Source of the DNA: Acidiphilium acidophilum
GTDB lineage: Bacteria; Pseudomonadota; Alphaproteobacteria; Acetobacterales; Acetobacteraceae
Assembly: GCF_033842475.1 (NCBI RefSeq)
Contig: NZ_JAWXYB010000008.1
Span: 1 to 64,000 of the forward strand
DNA length: 64,000 nt
Direction: 5' to 3'
Shown: piece by piece, positions 57,163 to 64,000 of the stretch
Numbering within the stretch: the first letter of the stretch is position 1
Layout: each line of letters begins with the position of its first letter
Program-made: the position numbers and the translations under genes
The notes under the pieces: generated by a model
Databases searched by the model: none
What the model was told of the DNA's origin: nothing
The model's input: only the letters and a program-made list of their open reading frames with translations

Positions 57163-60100
57163 TGCTGACGTTCCGGGCCGGAGCGGCGTTATCGACGGGA
57201 TCGGCGACCAAGATGGCCGATCACCTGATGACCCAGACCCTGCCGGCGACGGCGCAGGATTTGGCGCTTTATTATCAGCGCGGAATGACTTATCAGGACG
57301 GTATGTGGCAGCCCGGTGGGGCCATCATCGCGCGAGCGGATAGCCAAGCTGTTACGGCAGCGGGCATCCAGCGCGATGGTTCTGCCGACGTCGGTGCTGG
57401 TGTTGCTGAGGCAGGGCCGGTACCGGCGTCGGACGATCCGCGGGCGGGCGACGTGGTGCGTCCGGGGATGATCCCCGAGCCGCGCCGGGACATGGATCCG
57501 CGTCTGGCGGACCTTCTGGCGATCGACCTGACCCGTCCAGTGACCCGCGATGAGATTGCGCATCTGCTGGCCGGGCAGCGGGCCGATGGTGCGCGGATCA
57601 CCGGCAAGCAGTATCAACGCGGCACCGAAGCGCTGGCCGACGTGTTCGGGCTCGATCCGATGCGGGTGCCGACACGGGCGGAACTGGCGAACATCCTTGC
57701 GGGACAGCGTGCCGATGGCACACCCCTGCCGGTGGATCCCGCGATGCCGGCCGCCGCGCCCACGGCGATGCCGGTGAAGCAGATCGCGGTGACCGAGGCG
57801 CTCGATGCGGCGGGTGTGCGGTATCAGAAGCGGGGTAATCGGGTGCGGCTTCAGGCCAGTTGGCGGGGTGGCGAGGGCTGGACCGTCTCGGTGAATGCCA
57901 GCACCGGGGCGTGGAAGGATTTTGCGACCGGGGATGTCGGCGGGTTCGCGTCCTTGCGCCAGCATTTGAGTCTGGGGGCGGCGCGCGAGATCGGCACGAT
58001 CGATCCCGAGGTTGCGGCAGCTCAGGCCATCAAACAGGACGAAGCCCGCCAGGCGACGGCGCGGCGGGTGTGGCGGGACGCGACGGATGGTGCCGGGGGA
58101 ATGGTCGCGCCGGTGTTCAAGGGCAGTGCCGGGGTCAAGAGCCGCAAGCGGGCGGAATGGCGGGCGCAGGTCGAGGCCACGGAGGTGTGGCGGGCGATCG
58201 GGCGGCGGTATTTCGAGCGGCGGGGATTGGATGCGGATTGGCTGCTGCCCCAGGTCAAATTCGCATCTCTTCATGGGAAATACGATGCGACCGAGATCGC
58301 TGCGGGTGCCGCGGTGGCGATGGTGACGCCGATGTATGGGCTGGATGAGGCGGGCCGGATCAGACTGACCGGGGTGCAGCGGACCTATCTGAATGAGGCG
58401 GGCGAAAAATCAGGCCGCAAGATGTTGGGACAGGCGGGCAGCTGGTGGCTCGCCCCCCCGGCTGCGTCCGGTCAGGCGGCCCTGCCGATCGCGGGTCATG
58501 CCCGGATGATGCTGGTGGGGGAAGGGTTCGAGACGGTGGCCAGCGTGGTGCAGGCGACCGGTCATGCCGGGGTGGTGGGCTATAATGCCGGCGGGGTGGT
58601 GGCGTGGGCCGGCAAGTATCGGGGCAGCGAGCCGATCGGGTTTCTGGTGGATCGCGACCATCCGAAGATTTATGGCGGGCGTCAGGTCGGTCTGGCGGGA
58701 CAACGCGCGGCGGCTGCGGCGATCGAGGTGATCCGCGCGGCGGGCAATGAGGCGGTGTATCTGCTGCCACCGGCGTCGGTGGCCGGTGGCCGGAAAGGGG
58801 CGGACTGGGCGGATGCGCTGACCGAGGGCACGGCCGAGACCCTGAGAGCGACACTCACCCAGGCCGCCGCGAGCAGCGAGGCGGATCTGGCTCTGGTCCC
58901 GCAGACACTGGCTGCCGGCTCCGCGCCCGCCCCCGGTGCCGGAACCGCCACCGCCACCGCTCCTGAAACGGGTGTGCCCAATGATCCTCAGGCACCGCTG
59001 CATCGCGATCTGATCCGCTTCCTGAAATCCATGGGCGTCGAGGACCCAAGGGCGCTGGATGCCACCGCGCGCGAGAACATCCTGGCCGGGCGTCTCGCCA
59101 ATGGCGATGAGCAGACGGCGCGGGAGTGGCAGCGCGCGATCACCAGATCCCGCACGCCGATCGGTTATGTCGATTACACGTTCTCCGCTGATAAGTCGGT
59201 CTCGCTGGCGTGGGCGTTCGCGCCGACCGAGGCGGAGCGCAATCTGATCGCGCAGGCGCATCGCGATGCGGTGCATGCGGCGATGCAGGTGGTAGCGGAG
59301 ACGGTGGGTCAGGCCCGGATGGGCAAGGGCGGGCGGGATGGCGCGGAGAAAGGCGCGATCGGCTGGATCACCTTCGATCACTATACGGCCCGCCCGACGC
59401 TGGAGATCGCCCGGCCCGGTCCGGATGGCCGGATGGAGACCGAGCTGGTCACGATGAAAGTCGCCGGCGATCCGCAGCTGCACACCCATGTCGCGGTCCC
59501 GAACGTGGTGCTGACGCCGGGAGGCCGGGTGGGCTCGCTGGATATGCTCCAGATGCATGATCGCATTCATGAGTGGGGGGCGCTGTATCAGGCTTATCTG
59601 GCGCAGAACCTGCGGGCGCTGGGGGCTGCGGTCACCCTTGATGAGACGCTGGGATCGGCGCGGCTGACCGCGGTGCCGGATGCGGTGCGGACCGCGTTCA
59701 GCAAGCGGACCCGTGATGCGCTGGCCGATGCCAGATCCTATGCGAAGGAGACCGGGGCTAACTGGGACCGGATGTCGCCGGATGAGCGGATCATGCTGCT
59801 GAAGGGGGGCGCTTTTGCGAGCCGTAGCGCCAAGGCGGATGATCTGAGCGATTTTACCGGCTGGCAGCGTCAGGCGGAGCGGCTGGGCTATCAGCATAAG
59901 AGTGTGCTCGATCCGTTGAACCCCAAGGCGGAATTGAGCGCGGAACAGCGGATCGATGTGGCGTATCGGGCGGGGGCGCGGATCCTCGGCCGGCAGTTTG
60001 AACATCGGGCGGTGCTGGGGGAAGCCGATGCACGGGTGGCGGCGGCCCGGTGTCTGATCGCATCGGGTCTGAGCGGTGCGGCGGATATCGACAGGGTGCG

Positions 60101-62288
60101 CGCGGCATTCAACGAACGCGGGGTGACGGATACCTGGAGCGAGGTCAGCGGGGGTCTGTTCGCGATCAGGCCGCAGACCGCGCTGATCGAGGTGGCGTTG
60201 GTGAGCGATGATCCGGCGGTCGAAGGGGCCACGATGACCGAGACGCGGCTGACCACTCAGGCGCAACTCGATCAGGAACAGCGCGTGATCGAACTCGCGC
60301 GCAAACACGCCGGGTATGCCCGGGGTTTGCTGACGCCGCCCGCGATCCAGCGCGGCATTGCGGCGACCGATCTCGATCTGACCGGGGCGCATGGTCAGGC
60401 GCAGCGGCGGGTCATCGATCATCTTGGCATGGGCGGGCGGTTCGCGGTGGCGATTGGTGCCGCCGGTTCAGGCAAGACGACGCTGCTCAAGCCGCTGGTC
60501 GCGGCCTGGCACGAGCAGGGGGCGGATATTCACGGGATCAGTCTCGGCTGGCGTCAGGCGCGCGACCTGCGTGAGTCCGGGCTGCGCATCGCCGATCCGA
60601 TCCGGCGCCGCAATCCGGTTCCGCCGAAGGCATGGGGGGAGGTTTCGGGGCAGGCGGCGATCCCGCGTCATCTGCGGGACGGATCGTCGAACAGCCATCG
60701 CGACAGCGTGGCGGCGGTGAGCGTGTTCATCAACCGGGTGAAGTCGGGGCGTCTGGTGCTGAGCCATGGCAGCGTGGTGGTGATCGACGAGCTGGGCACG
60801 ATCGGTACCAGGCAGCTGGCTGAGCTGCTCACGCTGCAGGATCAGTATCAGTTCCGGATGGTGGCGATCGGGGATCCGAAGCAATGCCAGTCGATCGAGG
60901 CGGGTTCGGTGATCCGGCTTCTGGAAACGGCCTTGGGCAAGATCCCCTCGATCGAGACGACGGTGCGCCAGACCAACCCGCGCGCCCGCGAGATCGCGGG
61001 CCTGCTGCGGGCGGGCAAGGGAGCGGAAGCCCTTGCGATGAAATATCAGGACAAGACCGCGGAAATCGTGCCGGGCGGGGTCAGCGAGATCGTCGAGCGC
61101 GCGGCCGCGCTCTGGCATGAGCGGCGGCAGGCGAATGCCGACCGGCCGCGCTACAGTATAAGTATCAGTACGCCGACCAATGAGGATGCGCGGGCGATCG
61201 GGATGGCGATCCGGGCGCGGTTGCAGGCATCGGGGGAACTGGGGCGAGATGAGACTGTCCTTACGGCGACCGATCCGAACAGCCACGCCGATTACGACCT
61301 GCCGCTTGCCATTGGAGATCGGGTGCGTCTGTTCGCCCGCACCCAGGCCAGCCTGACCGGGGGCCAGTCCGGGGCCATCGGTGACAATGGTTCGATCCTC
61401 GAGGTCCGGGCGATCCAGCGGGACGGTCTGATCCTCCGCAATGACAAAGGCAGCGAGGGGTTGGTGGCCTGGGAGGCGTTGACCGATCAGCGATCGGGCC
61501 GGGTCCGCCTGACCTATGGCTATGCGATGACCACCAACACGGCGCAGGGGGCCACCACCACCGAGCATATCTTTGTCACGCCGGCGGGTTCGCGGATGAC
61601 CGATGGGTTCAAGAGCTATGTCTCGGGATCGCGCCACCGCGAGCGGGATTACTGGCTGACCTCGGAAGGGGCGGAGCGGCAGGAGATCGTCGGTCGGCGG
61701 CCGCTGGGGGATCCGCGGCCGATCCACGAGCACGACATCTGGGCGAACTGGGGCCGCAATATCATGCGCCGGCCGGAGATCCTGAATGCGACGGATATCG
61801 TCGCGCAGGCCGATCGGGTTCGGCGCGGCACCGCGCGGTCGTTCATGACGGGCAAGGAGTTGCACGAGACCACGGCGCAGACCACCGACCGACGGGAGGA
61901 ATTGCAGCGCAAATTCCAGCATACCAACATCAGGGCGGCTTCACCCGAGATCAATACGATGAATCGTGACTTTGCGGATCATCAGCTTCAGACGCAGGGG
62001 ACGATCGAGCGGCTGACTGCGGCCCGGGATGTTGTGCGGCGGGCGGTGGCCGATCGCATCAGCCGGGCGCGACCGTTGCTGGACCGGGCACGCGGGGTGG
62101 CGCGGGAGCGGATCGATGCGATCATGCGGCGTCATGAGGCCGAGCGCGCGGCGCGGATCGCGCAGGAACGCCAGCGGCAGGAAGCGGCGGCCAAGGCATC
62201 CCGGCTGGTGCTCAAGCTGGTGCCGGAACAAAAACCGGACGACTTTCCTGCCCCACGTCCGCGACGGGGACCGAGGATGGGAATGTAA
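57162..62288 (+). CDS. MOBF-type relaxase-helicase 2 with inserted primase/Toprim block
   Basis: A 1708-residue TrwC/TraI-type protein starting at ATG 57162. The catalytic Tyr pair is at 37-38 (DLALYYQRG), then two RADG repeats. From about residue 205 to 600 comes a block absent from relaxase 1: a region ending in Toprim motifs, VGEGFETVASVV (Glu near 453), FLVDRDHPK (Asp497 and Asp499) and KGADWADAL (545-553). The relaxase core resumes (IGYVDYTFSADKSVSLAW), with His774 and His776 in PQLHTHVAVPN. The helicase P-loop GAAGSGKTT is at 1099-1107 and VVVIDELGTIGTRQ is Walker B. It ends RRGPRMGM. Confidence 0.92.
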   Translation: MLTFRAGAALSTGSATKMADHLMTQTLPATAQDLALYYQRGMTYQDGMWQPGGAIIARADSQAVTAAGIQRDGSADVGAGVAEAGPVPASDDPRAGDVVRPGMIPEPRRDMDPRLADLLAIDLTRPVTRDEIAHLLAGQRADGARITGKQYQRGTEALADVFGLDPMRVPTRAELANILAGQRADGTPLPVDPAMPAAAPTAMPVKQIAVTEALDAAGVRYQKRGNRVRLQASWRGGEGWTVSVNASTGAWKDFATGDVGGFASLRQHLSLGAAREIGTIDPEVAAAQAIKQDEARQATARRVWRDATDGAGGMVAPVFKGSAGVKSRKRAEWRAQVEATEVWRAIGRRYFERRGLDADWLLPQVKFASLHGKYDATEIAAGAAVAMVTPMYGLDEAGRIRLTGVQRTYLNEAGEKSGRKMLGQAGSWWLAPPAASGQAALPIAGHARMMLVGEGFETVASVVQATGHAGVVGYNAGGVVAWAGKYRGSEPIGFLVDRDHPKIYGGRQVGLAGQRAAAAAIEVIRAAGNEAVYLLPPASVAGGRKGADWADALTEGTAETLRATLTQAAASSEADLALVPQTLAAGSAPAPGAGTATATAPETGVPNDPQAPLHRDLIRFLKSMGVEDPRALDATARENILAGRLANGDEQTAREWQRAITRSRTPIGYVDYTFSADKSVSLAWAFAPTEAERNLIAQAHRDAVHAAMQVVAETVGQARMGKGGRDGAEKGAIGWITFDHYTARPTLEIARPGPDGRMETELVTMKVAGDPQLHTHVAVPNVVLTPGGRVGSLDMLQMHDRIHEWGALYQAYLAQNLRALGAAVTLDETLGSARLTAVPDAVRTAFSKRTRDALADARSYAKETGANWDRMSPDERIMLLKGGAFASRSAKADDLSDFTGWQRQAERLGYQHKSVLDPLNPKAELSAEQRIDVAYRAGARILGRQFEHRAVLGEADARVAAARCLIASGLSGAADIDRVRAAFNERGVTDTWSEVSGGLFAIRPQTALIEVALVSDDPAVEGATMTETRLTTQAQLDQEQRVIELARKHAGYARGLLTPPAIQRGIAATDLDLTGAHGQAQRRVIDHLGMGGRFAVAIGAAGSGKTTLLKPLVAAWHEQGADIHGISLGWRQARDLRESGLRIADPIRRRNPVPPKAWGEVSGQAAIPRHLRDGSSNSHRDSVAAVSVFINRVKSGRLVLSHGSVVVIDELGTIGTRQLAELLTLQDQYQFRMVAIGDPKQCQSIEAGSVIRLLETALGKIPSIETTVRQTNPRAREIAGLLRAGKGAEALAMKYQDKTAEIVPGGVSEIVERAAALWHERRQANADRPRYSISISTPTNEDARAIGMAIRARLQASGELGRDETVLTATDPNSHADYDLPLAIGDRVRLFARTQASLTGGQSGAIGDNGSILEVRAIQRDGLILRNDKGSEGLVAWEALTDQRSGRVRLTYGYAMTTNTAQGATTTEHIFVTPAGSRMTDGFKSYVSGSRHRERDYWLTSEGAERQEIVGRRPLGDPRPIHEHDIWANWGRNIMRRPEILNATDIVAQADRVRRGTARSFMTGKELHETTAQTTDRREELQRKFQHTNIRAASPEINTMNRDFADHQLQTQGTIERLTAARDVVRRAVADRISRARPLLDRARGVARERIDAIMRRHEAERAARIAQERQRQEAAAKASRLVLKLVPEQKPDDFPAPRPRRGPRMGM

Positions 62289-62357
62289 AGGCAACAAGCG
62301 CCGAATGCGCCGAGATCCCAGACTTGTAGATCGATATCATATACGATATCACTCGTA

Positions 62358-62807
62358 ATGATTGTTGCTGATGCCAATGTCCTGTTGAGTGCGCTCCGGT
62401 CCCGCAATGGGGCGTCTCATGCGGTGCTTCGCGGGATGTTGCTTGGTGACGTTCCATTCGCAATCTCGCCGGCTATTGTTCTGGAGTACGAGAGCGTGGT
62501 GAAGGGGCCTGGAATTCTTGGGCCCGTAACGTGGATAGCACTCGAGGAAATCGATATCATCCTCGACGCATTATGTGCCTGCGCCAAGTTGGTCGAACCG
62601 TGGTTCGGGTTTCGGCCATTTCTCGATGATGCCAAGGATGATGCGTACATCGATTGCGCGTTGGCAGCTGGAGCAACGGTCATCTTATCCCGCGACCGAC
62701 ATTTCAGGCATCCGGCGGTTGCGGCGTTTGGTTTGAGGGTGATGTCAGCCGGCGATTACCTGCATGAGCGGCGATCGGCGTCATCGACTGAAAGGAGACC
62801 ATCATGA
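62358..62807 (+). CDS. PIN-domain toxin (COG1569-like)
   Basis: A 149-residue PIN ribonuclease: MIVADANVLLSALRSRNGAS, then ISPAIVLEYESVVKGPG (Glu), FLDDAKDDAYIDCALAAGAT (two Asp) and ILSRDRHFRHP (Asp). It belongs to the group in which the toxin gene precedes a ribbon-helix-helix antitoxin. It overlaps the antitoxin by four bases (ATGA). Confidence 0.88.
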   Translation: MIVADANVLLSALRSRNGASHAVLRGMLLGDVPFAISPAIVLEYESVVKGPGILGPVTWIALEEIDIILDALCACAKLVEPWFGFRPFLDDAKDDAYIDCALAAGATVILSRDRHFRHPAVAAFGLRVMSAGDYLHERRSASSTERRPS

Positions 62808-63049
62808 GTGGTTTTGCATTGCGCGTTCCGGACCATATCCTTGATCAAGCCAAGGCTGCGGCGGCCGAGGAGCAGGTGTCGATCAACCAGCTTCTCGTGG
62901 CGTTGATTGCTGAGGGTTTGGGTCATCGGCGCGGGTTGCGCGATCTGCGGCAGCGTGCCAGTCGCGCAGATGTCGCCAAGGCGCTCAAGATTCTGGATCG
63001 CGCCCCGGATGTTGCACCGGATCATGACGATGCGGTTGTAACTGATTAG
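62804..63049 (+). CDS. Ribbon-helix-helix antitoxin
   Basis: An 81-residue protein beginning SGFALRVPDHILDQAKAAAA, then EEQVSINQLLVALIAEGLG, a clear ribbon-helix-helix domain (HicB/Arc-like). The second half probably covers the PIN active site. AAGGAGACC lies upstream. The antitoxin is second, reversed relative to vapBC, as is usual for COG1569 pairs. Confidence 0.85.
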   Translation: MSGFALRVPDHILDQAKAAAAEEQVSINQLLVALIAEGLGHRRGLRDLRQRASRADVAKALKILDRAPDVAPDHDDAVVTD

Positions 63050-63118
63050 TCTATCCACATGAATTAATAGACAAATCCTGTTCCAGTTTATCTGTCGTAA
63101 GCACGCTAATGATTAATT

Positions 63119-63480
63119 TCATGAAGGAAATATACCATTCAGGGCGATACAGTAGTTCATGACAAGGAATGGCATCCGGTTCTCATGGGGTTGATTCCCA
63201 CCGGTAGAGCCTAACGGATTCATTGAGACACCAGGCGTGCCGTTTCCGTAGACGGATATGGCTGCGTTCCCGGTTTCGCCACTGGTGGCGCTATCGAGAA
63301 TCACCGTGGTTCCGGGGGTATTTGTGGCTCCGGTCACACCACTCACTTGGGCGTTGATCGCATGGCTATGCGCCGGCACACTCTGCGGTTGTCAGAGTGT
63401 GCGTTGCTTCGCTGAGCGCGGTTCCGAGCGGGTTCATGCGGCCAGTTGATGTTCCGCGGGATCCGCGTGGACCGAATTGG
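63119..63480 (-). pseudogene. Tail-collar/MdpB-like protein, broken 3' part
   Basis: The minus strand encodes GTSTGRMNPLGTALSEATHT then LTTAE, and in another frame MPAHSHAINAQVSGVTGATN, ending ENRMPFLVMNYCIALNGIFP. This is the C-terminal end of phage tail-collar or microcystin-dependent (MdpB) proteins, with the typical LTTAEMPAHSH and MPFLxxNYCIALNGIFP motifs. A one-base shift near 63388 separates the two halves. The N-terminal part is missing. Confidence 0.8.
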
Positions 63481-63527
63481 GCCATTAACGAAACACGTCC
63501 TGTGCGCCTCTCTTTAACGAGCGCGTT

Positions 63528-64000
63528 CTAGCCCATGTGACGACGGCGTACTGCTAGGCCGAGGCCAACCAGGGCAGTGCCAAGGAGAGCCAGTGAACCC
63601 GGCTCAGGAACGGGGACGCTTCCACCTGCCGTTGGAGTCAGCGGCAGCGAAACAAGGTTGTAGTGTTTTTTTGTTCCAACCCAGTTGATTTTGAAGTCAG
63701 GGACATATCCGGCAAAGGTGCCGGAAGAGAGTGTCAGACCAAAGGTATAGCTGAGCATGGAGTCAGCCGAGAGTGCCGGACCTGCTGGGGTCGTATTTGC
63801 CGAAAAACAAAGGAAATTACCCTTGCCGTCACACCCATTGGCGTTTAGGCCGCCAGACTGATAGGTGAATCCCGACGGCGAGGTGGCAGCTGAGAAATTC
63901 GTGGGTTGTGTGAAGGCAAGCGACTGCACACCATAGCGTCCGCCTTCGGTATCCTTTGACCCATTAATACCTGAAATGCCAAGGGTAAACTGATCTATAA
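63528..64000 (-). CDS. PEP-CTERM sorting-domain protein (runs off the window)
   Basis: At least 150 residues, open to the right edge. The C-terminus has a PEP-CTERM signal: VPVPEPGSLALLGTALVGLG followed by LAVRRRH. That is Pro-Glu-Pro, a hydrophobic helix and an Arg cluster, which routes proteins to exosortase and the cell surface. The visible ectodomain (SLAFTQPTNFSAATSPSG, YVPDFKINWVG) is Ser/Gly/Asn-rich. Such proteins are made by bacteria with exopolysaccharide-linked exosortase. The start lies beyond the window. Confidence 0.88.
   Translation of the reverse strand, partial: IDQFTLGISGINGSKDTEGGRYGVQSLAFTQPTNFSAATSPSGFTYQSGGLNANGCDGKGNFLCFSANTTPAGPALSADSMLSYTFGLTLSSGTFAGYVPDFKINWVGTKKHYNLVSLPLTPTAGGSVPVPEPGSLALLGTALVGLGLAVRRRHMG

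Noticed and set aside
58410-60422. 670-codon minus-strand frame opposite relaxase 2
   Set aside because: His/Arg-rich antisense shadow without recognisable motifs.

Overview
The window is high-GC accessory DNA, most likely a mosaic conjugative plasmid of an alphaproteobacterium and probably of the Acetobacteraceae (Acidiphilium-like). This rests on a RepC-type replication initiator, MucR-type regulators, a pRiA4b ORF-3 protein, and the general character of the IS elements and hypothetical proteins. The genus is inference; no rRNA or tRNA gene was seen.

Layout. 1-4040: IS debris (end of an IS256-type element, IS66 remnant, ISAs1-like scrap, near-complete ISKra4 element), a tyrosine recombinase and a pRiA4b ORF-3 protein. 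4227-16456 (minus strand): a full, tightly overlapped type IV secretion operon, virB1-B2-B3-B4-B5-small protein-B6-B7-B8-B9-B10-B11-virD4. A divergent small regulator and a pair of direct repeats sit at its head. 17503-20010: the plasmid backbone, repC then parA and a small ParB-like protein, bracketed by two arrays of 13-bp palindromic iterons phased at exactly 18 bp. 20013-25916: a MucR pseudogene, a lipoprotein, a small EthD-like/HbpS-like pair, a P-loop kinase, three toxin-antitoxin modules and an exonuclease-phosphatase family protein, with three copies of a 39-bp repeat between modules. 26121-28465: IS256-type copy 1, then a phd-vapC pair whose antitoxin has lost its stop codon.

28754-35896 and 54454-62288 are two paralogous conjugative DNA-processing modules with the same plan. 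On the minus strand each has a membrane protein, a ParA-like protein and a small accessory protein. A shared candidate oriT core follows. On the plus strand each has a coiled-coil protein and a giant MOBF (TrwC/TraI-type) relaxase-helicase. The second relaxase carries a primase/Toprim-type block inserted between its catalytic tyrosines and its histidine motif. Each relaxase is presumably delivered to VirD4 and exported with its nicked strand by the VirB channel.

36108-51003 is an insertion hot spot. A trypsin-like protease is followed by a small secreted-protein gene split by an IS4-family element (9-bp target duplication). That IS4 copy is split by a 6.9-kb Mu/Tni-like transposon (3-bp duplication), which itself contains a group II intron. 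Downstream are a three-gene DUF4160/DUF2442 module, a resolvase and a truncated glycosyltransferase. A second IS4 copy follows, itself split by IS256-type copy 2 (8-bp duplication). This second IS4 has no target duplication and joins two unrelated gene fragments, so it marks a rearrangement. 51209-51748 is a miniature element with 138-bp inverted arms. 51805-54224 holds another toxin-antitoxin pair, a MucR-like regulator and a nucleoside 2-deoxyribosyltransferase. The right edge has a PIN/RHH pair, a broken tail-collar remnant and a partial PEP-CTERM protein.
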